Shown: piece by piece, positions 1 through 6,093 of the stretch
Layout: each line of letters starts with the position of its first letter
Numbering within the stretch: the stretch's first letter is position 1
Origin: an uncultured Collinsella sp.
GTDB taxonomy: Bacteria > Actinomycetota > Coriobacteriia > Coriobacteriales > Coriobacteriaceae
Length of the DNA: 21,774 nt
Direction of reading: 5' to 3'
Assembly (NCBI GenBank): GCA_905208635.1
Contig: CAJLPX010000031.1
Location: 1 to 21,774 of the forward strand
Notes under the pieces: generated by a model
What the model was told of the DNA's origin: nothing
The model's input: the letters and a program-made list of their open reading frames with translations, nothing else
The model's database searches: none
Program-made: the position numbers and the translations under genes

Positions 1-155
1 GCCGCGCGGCAAGGAGATATATTGCCAGACCGGAGGGGCGCCGGGGGCGGGAATCTGGGAGCACACATTTCCTACACATATTAAAACCCTGCTTACGTTT
101 GCCAGCCGTTCTCTACCGCTCACCGAGGGCCTCTTTATAGTGAAGCGTCATATGG

Positions 156-1556
156 CTAAAGCTGATAGGCTCCCTTAGCCAAGGCACAGCCGGCATCGAG
201 CAACTCATCGCGCTCCTCCACCGAGAACCCCTCGGCGTATACGCGAACCACCGGTTCGGTCCCGCTGGGGCGGATCAGCAGCCAGGTGTCATCCTCGAAT
301 GCCAAACGTAAACCATCCATATGGCTTACAGCCTGCGGCGCCTTGCCGCAAATCGATTTAGGATTCATGCCAGGAAGCAGCGTTCGCAGCGATTCGGCGT
401 CTTCGGCCTCAAGGCGCAAATCGCGACGCCCATAGCTCGTCTTACCAAAACTGGCCTCGAGCTGATCGACCAAAACGCCCAAAGGCGCGCCCGTCTTTGC
501 CATAAGCTCACACAGAATCAGACAAGCAAGGATTCCATCACGCTCAGGCATATGCGCGGCGATGCCGATACCGCCGGCCTCCTCGCCTCCCATGAGGACG
601 CCGCCCTTCTTCATCTCTGCAGCTATATATTTGAAACCGACCGGCTTAACGGTCACACGACAGCCAAGCGCCTCGGCAATGCGACGCACGAGCGTCGAGC
701 ACGAGAGATTGACGACGACACGCCCCTCCAAATTGCGGAATTGAACGAGGTCGCCCAAAACAAGCGCCATGATTTGATGCGGATGAATATATCTACCGCG
801 TTCGTCGACCGCACCGATACGGTCGGCATCGCCGTCGGTCACCAGGCCTGCGCACGCCCCGTCCTCGACAACCGCACGCTCGCAAGCGTCCACCCACGGC
901 TCAACAGGGTCGGGGCAAATGTCCTCTTGATCGGACGACTGTCCGGCATGAATCTCGTGCACCTCGACGCCTAGCTCCCGCAGCAGGTCGGCAAGATATC
1001 CCTGGGCCGCGCCGCCCATGGGGTCAACTACCACACGCAGGTGAGCGGCTCGAATGGCCTCGGCATCGACAAACGATGCCACCGCCTGCATATAGTCAGG
1101 AATAATATCCGCGGTGCGATAGCGTTCCTCGATCCCCATCGGCTCGGGGGCCATAGTCTCTTCGAGCTCTTCGATGACATCCTGATTGGCCGTCGAGCCA
1201 TCTCCCATGCGCAGCTTAAGGCACAGATACCCCTGCGGATGATGGGATCCCGTCACCATGAGCGCACCGCAGGCCTCGCCGTCATACGCCGCCGCCCACG
1301 TAAGGGCGGGGGTCGGAACAGGCCGAGATGCGAGCACTGCGTCCAATCCGTGAGCGGCAAGCACGCCTGCCGCAAGCTCAGCAAACTCGCGCGCCTGCGG
1401 CCGGGTGTCGAACCCTATATATACTGTTTTGCCTGGATTGATCTTTTGCCACAACTCGCCGACGGCATCGGCAATGCGGGCAACGTTGTCGACGGTAAAG
1501 TCGTCGTCGACGCGGGCGCGCCAACCGTCAGTTCCAAAATGAATTATCGCGCACAC
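156..1556 (-). CDS. phosphoglucomutase/phosphomannomutase family protein (alpha-D-phosphohexomutase)
   Basis: This 466-residue protein has all four hallmark loops of the alpha-D-phosphohexomutase family. They are the phosphoserine loop VTGSHHP (Ser about residue 104), the metal loop DGDADR (241-246), the sugar-recognition loop GGEEAGG (323-329) and the phosphate-binding loop RPSGTEP (429-435). The N-terminus IIHFGTDGWRA is typical of bacterial phosphoglucomutases. Such enzymes move phosphate between C1 and C6 of hexoses (glucose, mannose) in the cytosol, feeding glycogen or cell-surface polysaccharide pathways; sequence does not settle the preferred sugar. I chose a GTG start at 1556 because GAGGTG lies at 1564-1569, seven bases upstream; the ATG at 1640 would add 28 residues that do not resemble the family. 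The gene sits behind the terminator of the upstream methyltransferase gene, so it probably has its own promoter. Serine-loop wording is TGSHHP rather than the commoner TASHNP. Confidence 0.9.
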   Translation of the reverse strand: MCAIIHFGTDGWRARVDDDFTVDNVARIADAVGELWQKINPGKTVYIGFDTRPQAREFAELAAGVLAAHGLDAVLASRPVPTPALTWAAAYDGEACGALMVTGSHHPQGYLCLKLRMGDGSTANQDVIEELEETMAPEPMGIEERYRTADIIPDYMQAVASFVDAEAIRAAHLRVVVDPMGGAAQGYLADLLRELGVEVHEIHAGQSSDQEDICPDPVEPWVDACERAVVEDGACAGLVTDGDADRIGAVDERGRYIHPHQIMALVLGDLVQFRNLEGRVVVNLSCSTLVRRIAEALGCRVTVKPVGFKYIAAEMKKGGVLMGGEEAGGIGIAAHMPERDGILACLILCELMAKTGAPLGVLVDQLEASFGKTSYGRRDLRLEAEDAESLRTLLPGMNPKSICGKAPQAVSHMDGLRLAFEDDTWLLIRPSGTEPVVRVYAEGFSVEERDELLDAGCALAKGAYQL

Positions 1557-1678
1557 GCGCAGACACCTCACAGTGTTTGGATCATGGTACGCATGGGGTA
1601 TACCCGCAACGCTCGCCCAGCAACCTGCCAAAACCGGCATTCACCATTTGGGCAAATGCTACCGCCGATGTGCAAGCA

Positions 1679-1708
1679 ATAAAAAAACCGCCCCGTATGG
1701 AGCGGTTT
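1679..1708 (-). terminator. Rho-independent terminator after the homocysteine methyltransferase gene
   Basis: On the minus strand, AAACCGC and GCGGTTT close a roughly 10-bp stem around the loop ATAC, followed by a run of seven or more T. The one non-Watson-Crick position (C1692 with A1701 on the plus strand) becomes a G-U wobble in minus-strand RNA, which supports that direction. It begins only a few bases after the methyltransferase stop codon. Confidence 0.9.
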
Positions 1709-1714
1709 CGACCT

Positions 1715-2608
1715 TTATATATCGAGCGCCTCGGCCATCGCTGCCGTAGTGATTGCCGTGGTTCCACAGCAACTGCCCACCATTGCGGCACCGGCATGTC
1801 TCCATTCGATGCATGCGCGCGCGAAAGCTTCTGGGTTCTCGTGCCATACGGGGCCATCCTGAGTCTGGACCGGATCGCCCACGTTGGGACGCACCGTGAC
1901 GGGAGTAGTCGCCGATGCAACCATCCTGGGCACCGCCGCGTTCGCGGCCGCAAGCGAACAGCAATTAACACCAACCGAGTTTGCGCCGTGTTTTTCGGCG
2001 TACAAAACGGCTGCCTCGATGTTGAGGCCATCGCCCAACAGGTCGCCTTTATCGTCAACGACAAAACTCACCAGGACAGGCATGCCGTCGGCGGCATCTC
2101 GGGCGCCGGCAAGCATGGGCTGCAGATTACGGATAGACGTCACCGTCTCGATCAGCAGACCGTCAACGCCGGCATTGAGCAAGGCGTGCGCCTGTTCGCG
2201 CGCAATGCCGCGGATTTCACGATACTCGGCAGAGTCCTCGGCAAACCACTCAATACCGATCGGGCCCATCGAGCCCAGCAGCAGCTGAGGGTGCGCCTGG
2301 CGAGCATCGTCGACGGCCCCGCGATTGACCTCCGCCACGGACGGCGCAATCTGGTCGTGCTTGAGGGCATAGCTTGATGCCTGAAAGGTGTTGGTAATGA
2401 GCACCTGCGCGCCGGCGGCGACATACAAGCGATGGATACGAGAAACGGTCTGCGGCTCCGCCAGATTCCAAAACGCCGGTGGAATGTCGGCGGCATCGTA
2501 CTCACTCAACAGAACACTGCCCATGGGGCCCTGCGCCAACAAGGTCTCGCTCGACAAGCGGCGCGTAAGTTCCTCGGCACCAAAGCGGTTGTAATAACTC
2601 GTATCCAT
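1715..2608 (-). CDS. homocysteine S-methyltransferase family protein
   Basis: This 297-residue protein is a single homocysteine-binding (Pfam S-methyl_trans type) barrel. It has the N-terminal TNTF motif (72-75), an acidic LLIET strand end (151-155), and the zinc-binding cysteines in GVNCC (C216/C217) and GSCCGT (C280/C281). The family moves a methyl group from S-methylmethionine or a folate/cobalamin partner to homocysteine, making methionine in the cytosol. The length fits an MmuM/YbgG-like stand-alone enzyme rather than cobalamin-dependent MetH, which needs further domains; the methyl donor is not settled by sequence. The ATG at 2608 lies 10 bases after the stop of the metalloregulator gene, so the two are very likely co-transcribed. 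The ribosome site is weak (GGGA, six bases upstream), which suggests translation depends on the upstream gene. A clear terminator follows. Confidence 0.88.
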   Translation of the reverse strand: MDTSYYNRFGAEELTRRLSSETLLAQGPMGSVLLSEYDAADIPPAFWNLAEPQTVSRIHRLYVAAGAQVLITNTFQASSYALKHDQIAPSVAEVNRGAVDDARQAHPQLLLGSMGPIGIEWFAEDSAEYREIRGIAREQAHALLNAGVDGLLIETVTSIRNLQPMLAGARDAADGMPVLVSFVVDDKGDLLGDGLNIEAAVLYAEKHGANSVGVNCCSLAAANAAVPRMVASATTPVTVRPNVGDPVQTQDGPVWHENPEAFARACIEWRHAGAAMVGSCCGTTAITTAAMAEALDI

Positions 2609-2618
2609 ATATATCCCG

Positions 2619-3041
2619 CTATTCCTCGACGCTGATTCCCTGCTTTTCGAGATAGGCGAGCCAGCGGCTCATCGTGTCCTCGGATAGCGCATGCTCCATC
2701 ATGCAGGCCTCGGAATCGGCTCGCTCAAATTCGACACCGAGCTCCTGAACCAAAAACGTGCGGATGAGGCGATGACGGTACCAGATAGCCGTGCCAACCT
2801 CGCGGCCGCGATCGGTCAGGACTACCTTGCCATAGTGCGATTGCTCGACAAGCTCGGATGCCTTGAGCGCCGAAACCGCTTTATTGACCGATGCCTTGGA
2901 GACGCCAAGGCGCTGCGCGATGTCGACCGATCGCACGCCGTTGGTTTCCCCCTCTTCGCTTTCAATGCGAACCATGCACTCCAAGTAGTCTTCGTTCGCC
3001 ACCGTCAGATGTAGTTCGCGCGAGCTATTTGTCGTATCCAT
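2619..3041 (-). CDS. DtxR/MntR-family metal-dependent transcriptional regulator
   Basis: This 140-residue protein has an N-terminal winged helix-turn-helix (VDIAQRLGVSKASVNKAVSAL, about 39-59) and the metal-binding and dimerisation domain of the DtxR/MntR family. Candidate metal ligands are D18 and E21 in NEDYLE, H90 in WYRHRL, and C113, E116 and H117 in EACMMEH. The protein lacks the C-terminal SH3-like domain of DtxR/IdeR, so its length matches MntR. Such proteins repress metal uptake genes when Mn2+ or Fe2+ is plentiful. The ATG at 3041 is preferred because AAGGGA and GGAAG lie just upstream; the ATG at 3062 has no ribosome site. It is divergent from pepT across a palindrome-bearing region that it may bind (inference). 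The ligand set mixes MntR-like Asp with DtxR-like Cys, so the metal is uncertain. Confidence 0.85.
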   Translation of the reverse strand: MDTTNSSRELHLTVANEDYLECMVRIESEEGETNGVRSVDIAQRLGVSKASVNKAVSALKASELVEQSHYGKVVLTDRGREVGTAIWYRHRLIRTFLVQELGVEFERADSEACMMEHALSEDTMSRWLAYLEKQGISVEE

Positions 3042-3072
3042 GATCTTCCGTCCCTTCTGCATTCAATGGCTG

Positions 3073-3078
3073 ATTCTA
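3073..3078 (-). promoter_or_regulatory. candidate -10 box for the metalloregulator gene
   Basis: The minus strand reads TAGAAT (five of six matches to TATAAT), about 32 bases before the chosen ATG at 3041. No good -35 hexamer is visible at 17 bases. The palindrome at 3095-3114 covers the place where it would lie, as expected for a regulated promoter. Confidence 0.4.
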
Positions 3079-3091
3079 CCCCATCCAAGCG

Positions 3092-3120
3092 TTGCGGTAT
3101 GCCGTGGCATACCGTGCTAG
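3092..3120 (+). promoter_or_regulatory. candidate pepT promoter
   Basis: TTGCGG at 3092-3097 and TGCTAG at 3115-3120 are separated by 17 bases, about 41 bases before the pepT start. Both hexamers are imperfect. The spacer is almost entirely filled by the palindrome described separately, so a bound protein would block polymerase. Confidence 0.45.
3095..3114. promoter_or_regulatory. perfect palindromic operator candidate between divergent promoters
   Basis: The sequence is CGGTATGCCGTGGCATACCG, two perfect 9-bp arms around a 2-bp centre. It lies between the divergent metalloregulator and pepT genes, inside the pepT promoter spacer and near the -35 position of the regulator's promoter. Symmetry, length and position are those of a dimeric repressor site. 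Which protein binds is inference; the adjacent DtxR/MntR-type regulator is the nearest candidate, but the sequence is not a textbook MntR or DtxR box. Confidence 0.6.
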
Positions 3121-3161
3121 AGTTCTTGTTGCACACGACGACCAAGATTGGAGCGATCTTT

Positions 3162-4409
3162 ATGGAAAACACCACCACAAACCCCGATGTCCTCGAGCGC
3201 TTTTTGCGCTACGTCCAGATCAACACGCAGTCCGAGGATGCAAACTGCGACCAGGTACCCTCGAGCGCCGTTCAGTTTGATCTTGCCAACGTGCTAGCTG
3301 AAGAGCTGCGCGAGCTTGGTGCGGAAGATGCCCACGTGACCGAGCATGCCTATGTCTGCGCGCATATCCCCGCAAGTGCGGGCGCTGAGGACAAGCCCGC
3401 CCTGGGCCTGATCGCCCATCTCGACACCACCGAAGTTGCACCGGGCGCCGGCGTGAAGCCGCACATCGTACACTACGAGGGCGGCGACCTGGTCTGCGGC
3501 ACGGTTGACGGTAAGCCCGTTGCCATGAGCACCGCCAAGCTTCCCGCCCTGAACGACCTCGCGGGTGAGGACCTGGTCTGCAGCGATGGCACCACGCTGC
3601 TGGGCGCGGACGACAAGGCAGGCGTCGCCGAGATCATGTCGCTTGTCGCGCGTATCGCTCAGGACCCTTCTCTGCCCCATCCCGCACTCGGCATTTGCTT
3701 CTGCCCTGACGAGGAGATCGGCCACGGAGCCGAGCTGCTGGATATCGATACCTTTGGCTGCAAGTACGCCTACACGGTCGACGGCGGCCCCATCGGCGAG
3801 CTGGAGTGGGAGTGCTTTAACGCCGCCGAGGCGACCGTCTGCTTTGAGGGCCAGTCCATCCACCCGGGCGACGCCAAGGGCCGTATGGTCAACGCAGGCA
3901 ATCTGTTCTGCGACTTCAACGCGTTGCTCCCCTACGAGCAGCGTCCGGAATACACCGAGGGCTACGAGGGCTTCTGTCACCTTGAGGGCGTCTCGGCAAC
4001 GGTCGACCATGCCACGGCGCGCTATATCGTCCGTGATCACGATGCCGCCAAGTTCCAGCAGAAACTCGACCTTATTGATGCCGCCGCCTCGATGCTCAAC
4101 CAGCGTCTGAGTGAGGAGCGCGTGACAGTCGAGATTAAGCAGCAGTATCGAAATATGGCCGAGATCGTTCGTGACTATCCCGAGCTTATTGATGTTGCCA
4201 AGGAAGCCTACCTTGCCTGCGGCGTTGAGCCCCAAGTGCTGCCGATTCGTGGCGGCACCGACGGCGCTCAGCTGTCGTTCCGCGGTCTGCCCTGCCCCAA
4301 CCTTTCCACCGGCGGCTATTGCTACCACGGCGTCAACGAGTTCGTCCCGGTCAGTTCGCTCGTCAAGATGACCGACGTGCTCCAGGAGCTCGTCGCCCGC
4401 TTTGCATAA
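3162..4409 (+). CDS. pepT: tripeptide aminopeptidase (peptidase T, M20B)
   Basis: This 415-residue protein matches PepT in length and motif order. It has a zinc-binding HLD (H86, D88) in IAHLDTTE, a bridging Asp in LLGADDKAG (D150), the general-base glutamates in CPDEEIGHG (E184/E185), the strand DGGPIGE, and the C-terminal GGTDGAQLS and HGVNEFVP segments with the last histidine ligand. PepT removes the N-terminal residue from tripeptides in the cytosol, using two zinc ions and working as a dimer. The ATG at 3162 is chosen because GGAG lies eight bases upstream (3150-3153); an in-frame ATG at 3066 would place 32 unrelated residues over the promoter region. It is the only plus-strand gene in the window and is transcribed alone, ending in a strong terminator. 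Its regulation may involve the palindrome in the divergent promoter region. Confidence 0.95.
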   Translation: MENTTTNPDVLERFLRYVQINTQSEDANCDQVPSSAVQFDLANVLAEELRELGAEDAHVTEHAYVCAHIPASAGAEDKPALGLIAHLDTTEVAPGAGVKPHIVHYEGGDLVCGTVDGKPVAMSTAKLPALNDLAGEDLVCSDGTTLLGADDKAGVAEIMSLVARIAQDPSLPHPALGICFCPDEEIGHGAELLDIDTFGCKYAYTVDGGPIGELEWECFNAAEATVCFEGQSIHPGDAKGRMVNAGNLFCDFNALLPYEQRPEYTEGYEGFCHLEGVSATVDHATARYIVRDHDAAKFQQKLDLIDAAASMLNQRLSEERVTVEIKQQYRNMAEIVRDYPELIDVAKEAYLACGVEPQVLPIRGGTDGAQLSFRGLPCPNLSTGGYCYHGVNEFVPVSSLVKMTDVLQELVARFA

Positions 4410-4435
4410 GCCTGGCTGCACAAGTCCAAAAGACG

Positions 4436-4474
4436 AATCGCCCCGTCCTCAACCGAGAACGGGGCGATTTTTTG
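4436..4474 (+). terminator. Rho-independent terminator of pepT
   Basis: AATCGCCCCGT (4436-4446) pairs perfectly with ACGGGGCGATT (4459-4469), giving 11 bp with a 12-base loop, followed by six T. It starts 26 bases after the pepT stop. Confidence 0.93.
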
Positions 4475-4515
4475 CTGCAATGAGAACAGGTTGACGCACG
4501 CCAGCCTCTTAACGC

Positions 4516-4566
4516 AAGGAGCGTCCCAAACTGCCGGCACAAAAGGAACGTCCCCAAGTGCCGCAA
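4516..4566 (+). repeat. degenerate tandem direct repeat
   Basis: Two adjacent units share the pattern AAGGA-CGTCCC-AA-TGCCG-CA: one at 4516-4540 with GGAGCGTCCCAAACTGCCGG, the other at 4543-4566 with GGAACGTCCCCAAGTGCCG. The CGTCCCCAA core returns at 4637-4645 at the edge of the structured element, so these may be decayed copies of its end. They have no visible coding role. Confidence 0.55.
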
Positions 4567-4592
4567 AATGACGACATCCACTCTCGCTTTGT

Positions 4593-4654
4593 GGGTAGTC
4601 ATTGGGGACGTTCTTGTTTGACTAGTCGTTTAAAAACGTCCCCAATGACTACCC
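4593..4654. repeat. 20-bp perfect inverted repeat
   Basis: GGGTAGTCATTGGGGACGTT at 4593-4612 is the exact reverse complement of 4635-4654. The 22-base spacer contains GACTAGTCGTT (4620-4630), which is itself repeated in inverted form at 4655-4665. The right arm is also the left end of the structured element, so the left arm may be a second, inverted copy of that end. No T-run follows, so it is not an ordinary terminator. Confidence 0.85.
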
Positions 4655-4845
4655 AACGACTAGTCCGGACCAAGGCAACGCCGATGTTTTGGCAACGACA
4701 GCGAAAACTCGCCAGAGCGAGCAAGGTGCCTTGAAACGAGGCGGCATTGATCTTTTGATCATGCCGCCGAAGTTGAAAGGCAGATTGCCGCTCTGGCGGG
4801 TTTGCAGCGTCAACTGGTTACGCGGGCTGGTAAGCCCGCGTAACC
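4635..4845 (+). ncRNA. structured repeat element, copy A (candidate ncRNA or mobile structured element)
   Basis: This copy aligns over its full length with 20175-20383. Its fold starts with a stem of 4705-4719 with 4789-4803, a bulged A at 4720 and a continuation 4721-4724 with 4785-4788. Next come an inner stem 4727-4732 with 4777-4782, and an apical hairpin 4740-4746/4762-4768 plus 4748-4752/4757-4761 with a TTTT loop. A final 13-bp hairpin pairs 4816-4828 with 4833-4845 around the loop GGTA. Several stem positions differ from copy B while still pairing. One pair is T4709-G4799, a wobble only if the plus strand is the RNA, so I list the plus strand tentatively. The last hairpin ends at the base before the LCP stop codon. 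The family is not recognised; comparison with the Rfam Collinsella-1 motif would be sensible, but I cannot say whether it is the same. Confidence 0.7.
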
Positions 4846-6081
4846 CTAATAATTGGCTTCGTAGCCGTTGCCGTCACCGGTGGGCTCTTCGTAGTAGTCC
4901 GAATCGCTCGAATCGCTTGAGTCATCAGAATCGTCAGAGCTGACCGATGAGGTTGCGGTACCGTTTGCGTAGTCGTCAGACGTGTTGTTGCTGAGGTCAC
5001 CGATCGTAGAGCTGGAACCGTCGGAAAGACCCATGGTGTTGGGACCCTTGGGATCCTTGCCGGCATCGACGCGCTCCATCATTTCCTTGAGCTCGTCCTC
5101 GTAGACAAAGACGTAGCTCACACCGTCGATCATGGTGCTGTCGTCGGCGTACGAGGGCAGGTTGGCCGAGTAGATACCGTCGACATCCATACCGCGCATG
5201 GCATTGACCGTAGCCACGATATCCTGAACGCTCATATCGGTTACGAGCATATCGGACAGCGAATTAACCAGGCCAAAGATCTTCGTGGCATCGAAGTTAT
5301 TGAGAATCTGGTTGGCAAGGGCGCCAAGCACCTGACGCTGGTGGCGCATGCGCGTGTAATCGCCGTCGGCATAGGTGTAGCGGCAGCGGGCATAGGTAAG
5401 GGCGGTGGCACCGTCCATATGCTGCTGGCCAGCGGTAATCTTAATATCCAGGTGCTCGGGGTCGTCAACATCATCGGTTGCGTTAATGTCGATACCGCCA
5501 ACCGAATCAATCAGCGCCTGCATACCGTCGAAGCTGACCTCGGCATAGTGGGAAATCTGAACACCGCACAGCTCGTTGACCGCCTCGACCATGGCCTCGG
5601 CGCCGCCAACGGTATGGCAGGCGTTGATCTTCATGGTCTCGCCCTTGTACTCGACCTTGGTGTCGCGCGGAACGGAAATGAGCGTCGCCTGCTTTTGCGT
5701 GGGGTCGATGCGTGCCAGGATAATCGAGTCGGCACGATACGTATCCTCGCCCGGACGGCCGTCGGTGCCAAGAAGCAGCACGTAGAACGGATCCTTTGCC
5801 TCATCGGTGTCAACCAGAACCCGACGCAGATTGTCGGTAATGACATTAGAATCGCCGAGCTTGCCCATAATGGTGGCAAACCACAGGCCGGCAGCGGTAG
5901 TGGCACTCAGCAGCACGCCAAGCACGACAATGAGCGCGACGTGACGAATCGTGTGGCTACGACGACGTTGGCGAGCTCGCTCGGAATAACGAGCCACGTT
6001 ATCGCGACTGTAGATCTTGGCCTGCGCACCAGTTGAGGGTCTTCGAGTGGTGGTATCCGCGAGGGGCTTTTTATTAAACAT
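4846..6081 (-). CDS. LytR-CpsA-Psr (LCP) family cell-wall polymer transferase
   Basis: This 411-residue protein has a basic cytoplasmic N-terminus (1-46), one membrane helix (about 47-71), and an extracellular LCP domain (about 97-250). The domain carries the family motifs LLLGTDGR, RADSI, SVPRDT and NACH, then ALTYARCRYTYADGD followed by conserved Arg. LCP enzymes attach teichoic acids, capsule or other polymers from lipid carriers to peptidoglycan on the outer face of the membrane. The last 60 residues are rich in Ser and Asp (SSDDSDDSSDSSDSD), a low-complexity acidic tail beyond the domain. The ATG at 6081 is preferred (AGGT upstream); the gene begins 12 bases after the murA stop, so the two form an operon for wall synthesis. 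No terminator with a T-run follows; instead the structured element begins one base after the stop codon. Confidence 0.92.
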   Translation of the reverse strand: MFNKKPLADTTTRRPSTGAQAKIYSRDNVARYSERARQRRRSHTIRHVALIVVLGVLLSATTAAGLWFATIMGKLGDSNVITDNLRRVLVDTDEAKDPFYVLLLGTDGRPGEDTYRADSIILARIDPTQKQATLISVPRDTKVEYKGETMKINACHTVGGAEAMVEAVNELCGVQISHYAEVSFDGMQALIDSVGGIDINATDDVDDPEHLDIKITAGQQHMDGATALTYARCRYTYADGDYTRMRHQRQVLGALANQILNNFDATKIFGLVNSLSDMLVTDMSVQDIVATVNAMRGMDVDGIYSANLPSYADDSTMIDGVSYVFVYEDELKEMMERVDAGKDPKGPNTMGLSDGSSSTIGDLSNNTSDDYANGTATSSVSSDDSDDSSDSSDSDYYEEPTGDGNGYEANY

Positions 6082-6093
6082 AGGCAACCTGTA

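Larger units (their letters stand above)
4475..4845. other. gene-free, repeat-rich intergenic region
   Basis: No open reading frame here looks like a protein. The stretch holds degenerate direct repeats built on CGTCCC(C)AA, a 20-bp perfect inverted repeat and the first copy of the ~210-bp structured element, each listed separately. It separates the convergent 3' ends of pepT and the LCP gene. Confidence 0.8.

Noticed and set aside
1..155. possible small RNA or short frame after AAGGAG at the window start
   Set aside because: A 19-codon TTG-start frame and weak hairpins are present, but nothing exceeds chance and the upstream context is cut off.
3294..4421. 375-codon minus-strand frame across pepT
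   Set aside because: It is a mirror of pepT coding with no family resemblance; pepT motifs on the plus strand are unambiguous.
4593..4654. terminator for the LCP gene or pepT
   Set aside because: The 20-bp inverted repeat has no T-run on either strand, and pepT already has a strong terminator at 4436-4474.
4771..4815. possible pseudoknot AGTTGA with TCAACT in copy A
   Set aside because: The six-base match is perfect in copy A, but the matching positions in copy B (TTTTGA and TCGGCT) do not pair, so it is not conserved.
4689..4943. 84-codon frame across the structured element and the end of the LCP gene
   Set aside because: It crosses hairpins and an opposing gene, has no ribosome site worth noting, and the region is explained by conserved pairing instead.
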